A DNA stretch of 64,000 nucleotides from Chitinophaga sp. SYP-B3965. Lineage in GTDB: Bacteria > Bacteroidota > Bacteroidia > Chitinophagales > Chitinophagaceae. Made by a program: the position numbers and the translations under genes. Every line of letters starts with the position of its first letter. Within the stretch, counting starts at the first letter, position 1. The stretch spans positions 124,001 to 188,000 of the forward strand of contig NZ_WJFD01000004.1 in NCBI RefSeq assembly GCF_009647655.1, in the 5' to 3' direction. This document shows positions 34,158 through 43,700 of the stretch, piece by piece. Under the pieces are notes generated by a model that searched no databases, was not told the DNA's origin, and was given only the letters and a program-made list of their open reading frames with translations.

Positions 34158-35933
34158 ATGGACAACGTAAAGGCTAAAAAGCAGGTTTTTGATTTCAGTT
34201 TGCTAAAGCGGGTATTTTCCTTTGCAGCGCCATACAAGCGCTACTTTTATCTCTCCATGTTCCTCACGGTGATGCTGGCCTTGCTTTCACCCGTACGGCC
34301 ATACCTCATCCAGCTTACAGTAGACAAATACATCACAAACCAATGGGCACAGATGCTGATGGTGATGACCATCATCCAGGTGGTGATGCTGCTGATCGAA
34401 ACAGCCGTAAGGTTCTTCTTCTCTTTCCTCACCAACTGGCTCGGCCAATCCGTGATCAAAGACCTCCGTGTAGCCGTCTACCGCAAAGTCACCCGCCTCA
34501 ACCTGGCGTATTTCGACAAAACCCCCATCGGTACCCTCACCACCCGTACCATCAATGATATTGAAGCCATCAACGACATCTTCTCAGAAGGCATCATCTC
34601 CATCGTGGCAGATCTGCTCATGATCCTGGCCATCCTTGGCGTAATGGTGTACGAAGATTGGAGGCTGACACTCATCAGCCTTTCCCCATTCCCGGTATTG
34701 ATCCTGGCCACCTGGTGGTTCAAGGAAAGCGTGAATAAATCATTTCACAGGGTACGTAATGCCGTGGCGGCTTTAAACGCATTTGTGCAGGAGCATATCA
34801 CCGGCATGCTGGTAGTACAGGCCTTTTCAGCAGAAAACAGGGAGTTCGGGAAATTTAGGACCATCAATAAAGATCACCGCAAAGCCAATATAGACGCCAT
34901 TTTTGCTTACTCGGTATTCTTCCCGATAGTGGAGATCATCCTCGCTATCTCGCTGGGGCTGATGGTTTGGTGGGGTGCCAACAAAGTGCTCAACTATGAA
35001 GTAACGCAAGGGGTGATGATCGCTTTTATTATGTACCTGAATATGCTGTTCCGCCCGCTGCGGATCCTCGCGGATAAGTTCAATACCCTGCAAATGGGTA
35101 TGGTGGCCAGCGAACGGGTCTTTAAAGTGCTGGACAGTGATGAATATATTGCAGACCATGGCACGCATACCGCCAATGGCATGAGAGGAGAGATCAGTTT
35201 TGATCATGTGTGGTTCGGGTATAAAGAAGACCGGTTTGTGCTGAAGGATATCACCTTCCATGCAAAACAGGGGCAGACGATTGCCCTGGTAGGGCATACC
35301 GGTTCCGGCAAAACCACTATCATCAGCATCTTAAACCGGCTATACGAGATCCAGAAAGGCCGGATCATGATAGACAATATTCCTTTGCAGGATTACAAAC
35401 TCTCAGAATTACGCAGCAGGGTAGGGGTAGTGTTGCAGGATGTGTTCCTGTTCTCCGGCTCCGTGATGGATAATATTACCCTTAGGAATCCTGCCATTAG
35501 CAAAGAGCAGGTGGAACATGCGGCCAAACTGATAGGCGTGCATGATTTCATTCTAAGATTGCCGGGTGGGTATGATTACCAGGTAATGGAAAGAGGCGCT
35601 ACCCTCAGTTTGGGGCAACGCCAGCTGATCTCTTTTATCCGGGCCTTGTTATATAACCCCGCTATCTTAATTTTAGACGAAGCCACTTCTTCCATCGATA
35701 CAGAATCAGAAATGCTCATCCAGCATGCCATCGATAAACTGATTTCCGGCCGTACGGCCATCGTGATCGCCCACAGGCTGAGCACCATCAGCAAAGCAGA
35801 CCAGATCATTGTGCTGGATAAAGGAGAGATCAAAGAAATGGGTAACCACGAAGCACTTATGAAACAGGAAGGATATTATTATAAATTATATACGATGCAA
35901 TTTCAGAAGGCAGGTGCTGTTGTGAACAACTAG
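34158..35933 (+). CDS. ABC exporter, fused permease/ATPase (MsbA-like)
   Basis: Half-transporter of 591 residues: six membrane segments in residues about 20-310, then one ATPase domain. Walker A is GHTGSGKTT with K385; Q-loop VGVVLQDVFLFSGSV; signature LSLGQRQ; Walker B ILILDEATSSID; H-loop in AIVIAHRLSTI. This is the type IV exporter architecture of MsbA and related lipid or multidrug flippases, working as a homodimer or with a partner. It stands alone after the repeat-rich region. The substrate cannot be told from sequence. Confidence 0.93.
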   Translation: MDNVKAKKQVFDFSLLKRVFSFAAPYKRYFYLSMFLTVMLALLSPVRPYLIQLTVDKYITNQWAQMLMVMTIIQVVMLLIETAVRFFFSFLTNWLGQSVIKDLRVAVYRKVTRLNLAYFDKTPIGTLTTRTINDIEAINDIFSEGIISIVADLLMILAILGVMVYEDWRLTLISLSPFPVLILATWWFKESVNKSFHRVRNAVAALNAFVQEHITGMLVVQAFSAENREFGKFRTINKDHRKANIDAIFAYSVFFPIVEIILAISLGLMVWWGANKVLNYEVTQGVMIAFIMYLNMLFRPLRILADKFNTLQMGMVASERVFKVLDSDEYIADHGTHTANGMRGEISFDHVWFGYKEDRFVLKDITFHAKQGQTIALVGHTGSGKTTIISILNRLYEIQKGRIMIDNIPLQDYKLSELRSRVGVVLQDVFLFSGSVMDNITLRNPAISKEQVEHAAKLIGVHDFILRLPGGYDYQVMERGATLSLGQRQLISFIRALLYNPAILILDEATSSIDTESEMLIQHAIDKLISGRTAIVIAHRLSTISKADQIIVLDKGEIKEMGNHEALMKQEGYYYKLYTMQFQKAGAVVNN

Positions 35934-36076
35934 CTTCGTGTATATTTGACATATTGATATACGATCCTAACGCGTTATGAATCAATGCAAAAGAACGAGC
36001 CACCCCATCGTTGAAAAATACCACATGATCCTCGTCAGTTTTTTCATTCTGCGTTACTATTTTATTTAAAATCGCC

Positions 36077-36084
36077 TACCTTTG
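36077..36084 (+). promoter_or_regulatory. -7 element of the F-ATPase operon
   Basis: TACCTTTG, perfect TAnnTTTG, 19 bases before the GTG of atpB. No obvious -33 TTG. Confidence 0.5.
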
Positions 36085-36103
36085 CACAAAATTTCAGAAA
36101 ACT

Positions 36104-37237
36104 GTGATTTCTTTCAATCGGTTCAAATATAAGCTGGTAGCCCTGATAATGGTCTTTTCAATGGCCGTTACGGGTGTATTTGCCAATGGCAATGAGGATC
36201 CCCATACAAGTGGTGATCATCCCAAAAAGGAAAAATTCAACGTAAAGGAAGTGATCTTCGGGCACGTTAAAGACGCGCACGACTGGCACGTGATCAGCAT
36301 TGGCGAGTTGCATGTAACCGTGCCTTTGCCTGTGATCATGTACAGCAAAACACGCGGTATTTCCAGTTTCTCTTCTTCTGAATTTCATCATGGCCATGAT
36401 GCGCACGACGGTTACCGCCTGGTAACAGCGCATTACCTGAAAGAAAAAGGCCTGAGCGATAAAGTATATACAGACGGCAGTGTGATTGCAGTAGATGGCA
36501 ACGATATGCCAACCAATGAAAAGGTGTACGATCTGTCCCTGACCAAGAACATCACTTTCATGCTGATAGGCGCTTTGCTGCTGGTAGTATTGATGCTGAA
36601 TGTAGCCAAGAGTTACCGCATCCGTGGTTCCAAACAGGCGCCTAAAGGTTTCCAGAGCCTGATAGAGCCGGTGATCATCTTCATGCGTGATGAAGTGGTA
36701 AAACCAAATATCCCCGGTGGTAAAGCAGACAAATACGTTCCTTTTATATTAACTATTTTCTTCTTCATCCTGATCAACAACCTGATAGGTTTGTTGCCGG
36801 GTTCTGCTAACGTAATGGGTAATATTGCCGTTACAGCAGCGCTGGCACTGATCAGTTTTGTAGTAATGATGGCCAGCACCAACAAGTATTTCTGGGGCCA
36901 CATCTTCAACCCTCCGGTACCCGGCGGTGTTAAAGTAATCCTGGCGCCTGTGGAACTGATCGGTGTGTTCACTAAACCTGTTTCCCTGATGATCCGGTTG
37001 TTTGCCAATATCCTGGCGGGCCACATCATCATCCTGAGCATTATATCCCTGGTATTTATCTTTGGTTCCCTGAACGCAATAGCAGGTTATGCATTTTTAC
37101 CGATCACGATTGCCTTTAACATTGTGATGATGTTGCTGGAATTGCTGGTAGCTTTTATCCAGGCGTTCATCTTCGCCAACCTTACCGCTGTATTCATCGG
37201 TCAGGCTATGGAGCACCAGGGTGATCATCATCATTAA
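36104..37237 (+). CDS. atpB: F1Fo ATP synthase subunit a
   Basis: Proton-channel subunit of the Fo sector, 377 residues from GTG 36104. It is longer than the E. coli protein because of an N-terminal part of about 130 residues with its own signal-like segment (LVALIMVFSMAVTGVFA) and a His-rich loop FHHGHDAHDGY. Such an extension is usual in Bacteroidota, as far as I know. The conserved a-subunit core follows: KYVPFILTIFFFILINNLIGLLPG and the essential Arg in KPVSLMIRLFANILAGHI. It ends HQGDHHH. First gene of the operon. Confidence 0.95.
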   Translation: MISFNRFKYKLVALIMVFSMAVTGVFANGNEDPHTSGDHPKKEKFNVKEVIFGHVKDAHDWHVISIGELHVTVPLPVIMYSKTRGISSFSSSEFHHGHDAHDGYRLVTAHYLKEKGLSDKVYTDGSVIAVDGNDMPTNEKVYDLSLTKNITFMLIGALLLVVLMLNVAKSYRIRGSKQAPKGFQSLIEPVIIFMRDEVVKPNIPGGKADKYVPFILTIFFFILINNLIGLLPGSANVMGNIAVTAALALISFVVMMASTNKYFWGHIFNPPVPGGVKVILAPVELIGVFTKPVSLMIRLFANILAGHIIILSIISLVFIFGSLNAIAGYAFLPITIAFNIVMMLLELLVAFIQAFIFANLTAVFIGQAMEHQGDHHH

Positions 37238-37315
37238 TTATGTGGAATTCATAACCGAATTTTACAACCAGAACAACAAACGCGTTAATTTTTAATTTCA
37301 AATACACATTTCATT

Positions 37316-37582
37316 ATGGCACTTTTATCTGTTTTAATGCAGGCTACTGAAGCTGCTGCTTCAACCGGACTGGCTCAAGCTGGTGGTGCAATCGGTGCTG
37401 GTATCGCTGCTATCGCAGCTGGTATCGGTGTTGGTAACATCGGTAAGGCTGCACTGGAATCTATCGCTCGTCAGCCAGAAGCTGCGAACGACATCCGTGC
37501 AAACATGATCCTGGCTGCTGCACTCGTTGAGGGTGTTGCACTGTTTGGTGTTATCGCCGGCCTGTTGGCTGTAGTTCTTTAA
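37316..37582 (+). CDS. atpE: F1Fo ATP synthase subunit c
   Basis: Rotor-ring proteolipid, 88 residues, two helices with a polar loop (RQPEA). Helix 1 has the glycine-rich GAGIAAIAAGIGVG. The ion-binding carboxylate is the Glu in AALVEGVALFG in helix 2. The residue after it is Gly, and the Gln, Ser and Thr ligands of sodium-type rings are not seen, which points to proton coupling. Located 78 bases after atpB. Confidence 0.96.
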   Translation: MALLSVLMQATEAAASTGLAQAGGAIGAGIAAIAAGIGVGNIGKAALESIARQPEAANDIRANMILAAALVEGVALFGVIAGLLAVVL

Positions 37583-37671
37583 GAACATCTTTATTACTGC
37601 ATCCGGCGCACAGGGCAATGGATGCAGTAATACCTTTTCCCGAAAGCATAATAATATATAAACACTGATAT

Positions 37672-38166
37672 ATGGATTTGTTGTTACCGGCCTTTGGCCT
37701 GTTTACCATCTCTCTCCTGATCTTCATTATCGTTTTCCTGATACTGAAGAAATTTGCCTGGAAGCCTATCCTTTCTGTTTTGAAAGAAAGGGAAGATTCC
37801 ATCACTGACTCCATTGCTACTGCAGAAAGAGTAAAAGAGGAAATGGCGCAGATGAAAGCTGAACATGAGCATGTACTGGCTGAAGCTAAAGCGGAACGCA
37901 GCATGATATTGAAAGAAGCGAAAGAAGCAAAAGATAAGATCATCAGCGAAGCCAAAGCAACTGCTCAGGCTGAAGCCAAGAAGATCATCCAGGATGCTTC
38001 TGTAGCCATCGAGAACCAGAAAATGGCAGCGTTAACAGACGTGAAGAATCAGGTGGGTAACCTCGTGATAGAAGTGGCAGAGAAAGTGTTACGCAAAGAA
38101 CTGTCAGACAAGCAGAACCAGGAAGCTTACATTAAGCAACTGGCTACTGAAATCAAAATGAACTAA
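37672..38166 (+). CDS. atpF: F1Fo ATP synthase subunit b
   Basis: Peripheral stalk subunit, 164 residues: one N-terminal membrane segment (LPAFGLFTISLLIFIIVFLILKKFAW) followed by a long charged coiled coil rich in Ala, Glu and Lys. The motif KKFAWKPIL after the membrane segment is typical. A single b gene, not b and b-prime, so the stalk would be a homodimer. It lies 89 bases after atpE and 22 before atpH. Confidence 0.95.
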   Translation: MDLLLPAFGLFTISLLIFIIVFLILKKFAWKPILSVLKEREDSITDSIATAERVKEEMAQMKAEHEHVLAEAKAERSMILKEAKEAKDKIISEAKATAQAEAKKIIQDASVAIENQKMAALTDVKNQVGNLVIEVAEKVLRKELSDKQNQEAYIKQLATEIKMN

Positions 38167-38188
38167 TTAACCGGCTGAATAAAAGATT

Positions 38189-38749
38189 ATGCAAAATCCC
38201 CGTTTAGCAGGCAGATACGCTAAATCACTGATAGAACTGGCGGTTGAAAAGAACCAGCTGGAAGCTGTGCATAGTGATATGCTGCTGTTAAAAGCTATCA
38301 GCCGCAGTAATGCGGATGTGGTTGCTTTGCTGAAGAGCCCTGTTATCAAAGCCGATAAAAAGGTGAAGATCCTGGGCGCCATCCTGGATGGTAAGATCAG
38401 CGCCATCACTTCCGGTTTTATCCGCCTGCTGGCAGTAAAAGGCCGTGAAGGTGTACTGGACGAAATTGCCGTGGCATTTGAAGAACAGTATAATGTACTG
38501 AAGAACATCACCCGCGTGAAACTCACTACTGCCGCTCCTTTAGACTCAGTGCTGCTGGCTCTGATCCGTGAGAAAGTAGAAACTTCCGCAGGCCGTAAAG
38601 TAGAGATCGAAACCTCCGTGAATCCTGACCTCATCGGCGGATTTGTACTGGAAACAGGTAACGAACTCTTTGATGCTTCCGTAGTGCGCGACCTGAAGGA
38701 TATCAAAAAACAATTCCTCAAGAATATTTATATTCCTGAGATCAGATAA
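38189..38749 (+). CDS. atpH: F1Fo ATP synthase subunit delta
   Basis: Stator subunit linking the b stalk to F1, 186 residues. Opens NPRLAGRYAKSLIELAVEKNQLE, the delta/OSCP N-terminal helix. The C-terminal signature is VEIETSVNPDLIGGFVLETGNELFDASV, the conserved GG of the family. Ends in the helix VRDLKDIKKQFLKN. Good length for the family. Confidence 0.95.
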   Translation: MQNPRLAGRYAKSLIELAVEKNQLEAVHSDMLLLKAISRSNADVVALLKSPVIKADKKVKILGAILDGKISAITSGFIRLLAVKGREGVLDEIAVAFEEQYNVLKNITRVKLTTAAPLDSVLLALIREKVETSAGRKVEIETSVNPDLIGGFVLETGNELFDASVVRDLKDIKKQFLKNIYIPEIR

Positions 38750-38838
38750 AGTTCTTAACAGCAGCCGCTGCGTAACCGCAAAGCTGTTGTCGTTATATTT
38801 AGTTTAAACCTTAACGACTCTTTAAAAAAAGCATAAAA

Positions 38839-40416
38839 ATGGTTGACATTAAGCCAGACGAAATTTCGGCGATATTACGCCAGCAACTCAGCAACTTCAA
38901 CGCTTCTGCAGATTTGGAAGAAGTAGGTACCGTGTTGCAGGTGGGTGATGGTATCGCCCGCGTGTATGGATTGAACAATGTGCGCTCCGGTGAGCTGGTA
39001 GAATTTGAGAACGGTACACGTGCTATCGTTCTGAACCTTGAAGAAGATAACGTGGGTGTGGTATTGATGGGTCCTTCTGCAGGAATTAAAGAAGGTGCTA
39101 TTGTTCGCCGTACTAAACAGATCGCTTCCATTCAAGTGGGTGAAGGTCTGGTTGGCCGCGTATTGAACACACTGGGCGAACCTATTGATGGTAAAGGCCC
39201 TATCACAGGTGATCTGTATGAAATGCCGCTGGAGCGTAAAGCACCGGGTGTTATCTTCCGTGAGCCCGTAAAAGAACCACTGCAAACAGGTATCAAAGCC
39301 ATCGATGCGATGATCCCTATCGGCCGTGGTCAACGTGAGCTGGTGATCGGTGACCGTCAGACTGGTAAAACTGCCATCTGTATCGATGCCATCATCAATC
39401 AGAAAGAATTTTATGAAGCCGGCAAACCGGTGTATTGCATATATGTAGCGATCGGCCAGAAAGCATCCACTGTTGCAGGTGTGATGAAAGTACTGGAAGA
39501 AAACGGTGCAATGGCTTATACTACCATCGTATCAGCTTCCGCTGCAGACCCTGCTCCTTTGCAGTTCTACGCGCCATTCGCAGGTGCTGCGATCGGTGAA
39601 TTCTTCCGTGATACCGGCCGTCCTGCATTGATCATTTATGATGATCTGTCTAAACAAGCCGTGGCTTACCGTGAGGTTTCCCTGTTGCTCCGCCGCCCTC
39701 CGGGTCGTGAAGCATATCCTGGTGACGTATTCTATTTGCACTCCCGTTTACTGGAACGTGCAGCTAAGATCATCGCAAAGGATGAGATCGCTCAGCAAAT
39801 GAACGATTGCCCTGAATCTATTAAACACCTCGTTAAAGGCGGTGGTTCCCTGACAGCTTTGCCTATCATTGAAACACAAGCTGGTGACGTATCTGCATAC
39901 ATCCCTACCAACGTGATCTCCATCACGGATGGTCAGATCTTCCTGGAAAACAACTTGTTCAACGCCGGTATCCGTCCCGCTATTAACGTAGGTATCTCCG
40001 TTAGCCGTGTGGGTGGTAACGCGCAGATCAAATCCATGAAGAAAGTATCCGGTACTTTGAAACTGGATCAGGCGATGTACAGAGAGATGGAAGCGTTCTC
40101 CAAATTCGGTGGTGACCTTGATGCTGCTACCAAATCCGTTCTGGAAAAAGGTGCACGCAACGTGGAGATCCTGAAACAGGCACAATTCAATCCATTCTCC
40201 GTGGAGAAACAAGTAGCCATCATTTACCTCGGTACAAATGGTTTGCTCAGTGGTATCCCCGTGAAAAATGTGAAAGCGTTTGAAGATGCTTTCCAGCATG
40301 AAATGGAAGTAAGACTGCCTGAAGTATTAGGAGAGTTTAAAAAAGGTAACCTGCCTGAAGATGGTATCAAGAAAATGGTAGCATTGGCTGACGAACTGAA
40401 ACCAAGATTTGCGTAA
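38839..40416 (+). CDS. atpA: F1Fo ATP synthase subunit alpha
   Basis: Non-catalytic nucleotide-binding subunit of F1, 525 residues. Walker A GDRQTGKT at 171-178; Walker B region PALIIYDDLSKQ; the alpha/beta signature PAINVGISVSRVGG; N-terminal beta-barrel with GTVLQVGDGIARVYGL. It is the last gene of this operon: a strong terminator starts 24 bases after the stop, and atpG, which often follows atpA, is absent. Confidence 0.97.
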   Translation: MVDIKPDEISAILRQQLSNFNASADLEEVGTVLQVGDGIARVYGLNNVRSGELVEFENGTRAIVLNLEEDNVGVVLMGPSAGIKEGAIVRRTKQIASIQVGEGLVGRVLNTLGEPIDGKGPITGDLYEMPLERKAPGVIFREPVKEPLQTGIKAIDAMIPIGRGQRELVIGDRQTGKTAICIDAIINQKEFYEAGKPVYCIYVAIGQKASTVAGVMKVLEENGAMAYTTIVSASAADPAPLQFYAPFAGAAIGEFFRDTGRPALIIYDDLSKQAVAYREVSLLLRRPPGREAYPGDVFYLHSRLLERAAKIIAKDEIAQQMNDCPESIKHLVKGGGSLTALPIIETQAGDVSAYIPTNVISITDGQIFLENNLFNAGIRPAINVGISVSRVGGNAQIKSMKKVSGTLKLDQAMYREMEAFSKFGGDLDAATKSVLEKGARNVEILKQAQFNPFSVEKQVAIIYLGTNGLLSGIPVKNVKAFEDAFQHEMEVRLPEVLGEFKKGNLPEDGIKKMVALADELKPRFA

Positions 40417-40440
40417 TCGCAAAAAGTTAATATACTTAAA

Positions 40441-40478
40441 ATGGGCTGTTCCTGATCATCGGAACAGCCCATTTTTTT
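40441..40478 (+). terminator. Strong terminator of the atpBEFHA operon
   Basis: ATGGGCTGTTCC, loop TGATCATC, GGAACAGCCCAT (12 bp perfect) and then T residues. Confidence 0.95.
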
Positions 40479-40573
40479 GGCCACAACCCTTGTAGGATAT
40501 GTACTACAGGTTGACGAGTTAAATTATATTAATATATATTAATGCCTGCAAGTAAATAATAATTTTGGATAAA

Positions 40574-40581
40574 TAAGTTTG
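40574..40581 (+). promoter_or_regulatory. Possible -7 element for the giant surface protein operon
   Basis: TAAGTTTG, perfect TAnnTTTG, but 184 bases before the ATG at 40766, with no TTG at -33. An AT palindrome lies about 30 bases upstream and could be an operator. Confidence 0.35.
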
Positions 40582-40765
40582 TACACTTATTTTAGTTTAA
40601 ACATTGAACCCAATAAGCTCTTATTGTTTTGTAGTATTCGTTTTTTCTCCTCCCACTTAAGCAATTCACCATTATAACCTATAAGCCTTCCTAAAGAGTG
40701 TTATTAAAATCTAGCTGTATGCGCCGCATTGGAGCATCGCTATCATTCATTATAACGCTTCATGC

Positions 40766-43700
40766 ATGGGGAATTTCTACAACTTTTTTCGCGCAATCGA
40801 GATAAGCAAAGCCGCGCGTTTTATTTTCATCCTTTTGTTTTCATTACTGCCACTGCAGTATGCAATGGCGCAAGCTACCTGTTCAGACCCGCAACGGGTT
40901 TGTGAAACGATTAACTTTCCAGCCAAAACTAATACCACCAGCCTGGGTACTATCCGCTGTTTGGTAACCACGCCCAATCCCACCTATTTATTTTTTGAAG
41001 TAGCCACTGCCGGAAATGCTACTATCCGGGAAACAAACTCTACTAACGTAGATGTGGATTTTACTTTGTTAGGGCCTTACTCTTCTGTTAGCAATATGCT
41101 GGCAGCCTGCGGTAATTTGTTAGGGAATGCACAACCGGTGGAATCCTGCAGTTACTCCACCAATGCAAGCGAAAACATTACTTTCACAGGTGCCGTTGTA
41201 GGTGAATTTTACTTGCTTATCATTACCAACTTCGAGAATAAAGCTACTAATATAAACCTGGCAAAAACGGCAGGTTCCGGTAATGCTACTTTTAAATGTT
41301 GTACGTTAGATGCCACTGCAGTGGCTACACCAGATTGTACAGGCAGTTCAGGGTCTATCACCGTAACTGCTACCAACACCAGCACCAATGTGCAATACAG
41401 CAAGGATAACGGGGCTACTTTTCAAACCAGCAATGTCTTCAATGGTCTCACGCCTGCTACCTATTCATTAGTAGTAAAGGACGACAGCCGTTGTGTAAAA
41501 TACCTTACTGCCACAGTTGCACAACCTGTGCAGAATAATATTGTAACACCCCCTTCGCAAGACCTTTGTATTAATACACAACCCGCTACATTACAGGGAA
41601 CAACACCTACAGGCGCCACCGGCACTTATACTTACTTATGGCAGCAAAGCACCACCAGTGCCACAGCAGGATTTACGACGGCTGCTGGTGTGAACAATCA
41701 ACAGAATTATACACCGGGGCTTATCACGCAAACAACATGGTATAGAAGAGTAGTTACTTCCGGCCCCTGCAGCAGTACTACCACCGGTGTTCCCGTGAAC
41801 ATCACACAAGCCACTACCATAGCGGCTGCGGGCAATGATCAGGGTTTATGTAACGTAACATCTGTTACACTTGCCGGTAATACACCTGCAGCCGGAACAG
41901 GTACCGGTACATGGACCAAACAATCAGGCCCCGCTGCAGTGATCACTACACCTTCCAGTGCCAGCACAACAGTAACGGGCCTTACACCCGGTACTTATAT
42001 TTTCAGGTGGACGATCACGAACACCCCCTGTGGTTCCAACTTTGATGAAGTACAGGTGGTTGTTAACTCGTTACCTATTGCGGCGGCAGCAGGGAATGAT
42101 CAGAACCTGTGTAATGTTACATCCACTACATTTGCAGGCAATGCGCCACCCACAGGTACTACATCCACAGGCGCATGGTCAAAGATCAGTGGCCCTGCTG
42201 CTACGATCACCAATGCAGCCAGTCCTACGAGTACTGTTACAGGATTAACACCAGGCACGTATGTCTTCAGATGGACGATCTTTAATGGCACTTGTACGCC
42301 CACTACAGATGATGTAACGATTGTAGTGAATGCATTGCCTACTGCTTCAAATGCAGGTACCGATCAAAGCTTATGTAATGTAACTGCTGCCACACTGGGT
42401 GGTAACACACCCGTAGCAGGTACCGGCGTTTGGACCAAAGTGAGCGGCCCAACAGCTACTATTACCAATCCAGCCAATGCTACTACAAGTGTTACGGGTT
42501 TAACACCCGGTACCTATATTTTCCGCTGGACGATCAGCAGCGGTAATTGTACTGCTTCCTCCGATGATGTACAGGTGACCATCGCAGCCAATCCCACTAC
42601 TGCCAACGCAGGGCTGGATCAAACGTTATGTAACGTAACCAGCACTACCATGGCTGCCAATGCAGCCGCATCAGGAACAGGGCAATGGTTTCCCATTTCA
42701 GGCCCAACAACCCCTGTATTTACAACACCTGCCAGCCCCACAACCACTGTTACAGGATTGGTTGCGGGTACTTATGAATTTGTATGGGTGATCAACAATG
42801 CACCCTGCGCAGCCAGTACGGATAATGTGAAAGTGGTGATCAATGCATCACCCAGTGTGGCAAATGCAGGAGCAGATAAAACACAATACAATAGCGGTGC
42901 TTTTGTGATGACGGCCAATACGCCAACCGTTGGTGTTGGTACATGGACGGTAGTAACGGGCAGTGCAACGATTGCAAACCCCAATGCACCGAACTCGAAT
43001 ATTACCATCGCTCCTAATACCACTGCTACTTTACGCTGGACCATCAGTAACGGCAATTGTACTGCTTCAACAGACGATGTAACGCTCACCTATACACTAA
43101 ACACTGATCTGAAGATCACAAAATCTGATGTGGGTAGTGTTTATCAGACCGGTAAAAAAGTAGTGTATACCATTACAGTGGAAAACCTTGGCCCATCAGA
43201 TGCGCAAGGATTCAGCATACAGGATAATCTGCCAGCTCAGCTGGAGAACTATACCTGGAGTGCACAGGCAGATGGGAATGGAGTGGGCATAACCCCTTCC
43301 ACCGGAACAGGAAGTATTAATGCGCTTGGTACCATACCTTTTGCAGCCGGGAACAAAATTGTTATTACGGTAGAAGGTTTTGTAAAACCCGGCGTAGTGG
43401 GAGCAGCTGTAATTCCTAATAGCGCCAGTGTTACTGCCACCGCTGGTGTAACTGATCCTGTGCCTGGTAATAATAGTTCTGCCGTAACAGGCACCGTGCA
43501 GAACAATCCGCCGGTAGCCAATAATGATCAGTACACCACTGTGAGAGATGTAGCTGTGAGTGGGAATGTTTTAACGAATGATACCGATCCTGAAAATGAT
43601 CCGCTTACAGTGACCATTACGCCGGTAACACCACCTGCACATGGTACGCTGCTATTAAATGCTAATGGTACATTCACGTATACGCCAACGCCAGGTTTTG

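Larger units (their letters stand above)
40417..40765. other. Intergenic region between atpA and the giant surface protein gene
   Basis: Apart from the terminator, it holds a perfect 16-bp AT palindrome ATTAATATATATTAAT at 40528-40543, a perfect -7 element at 40574-40581 and a leader of about 170-185 bases before the giant gene. A short frame at 40719-40805 codes a signal-peptide-like sequence (see findings). The long AT-rich leader is unusual compared with the 13-25 base leaders inferred elsewhere here. Confidence 0.6.
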
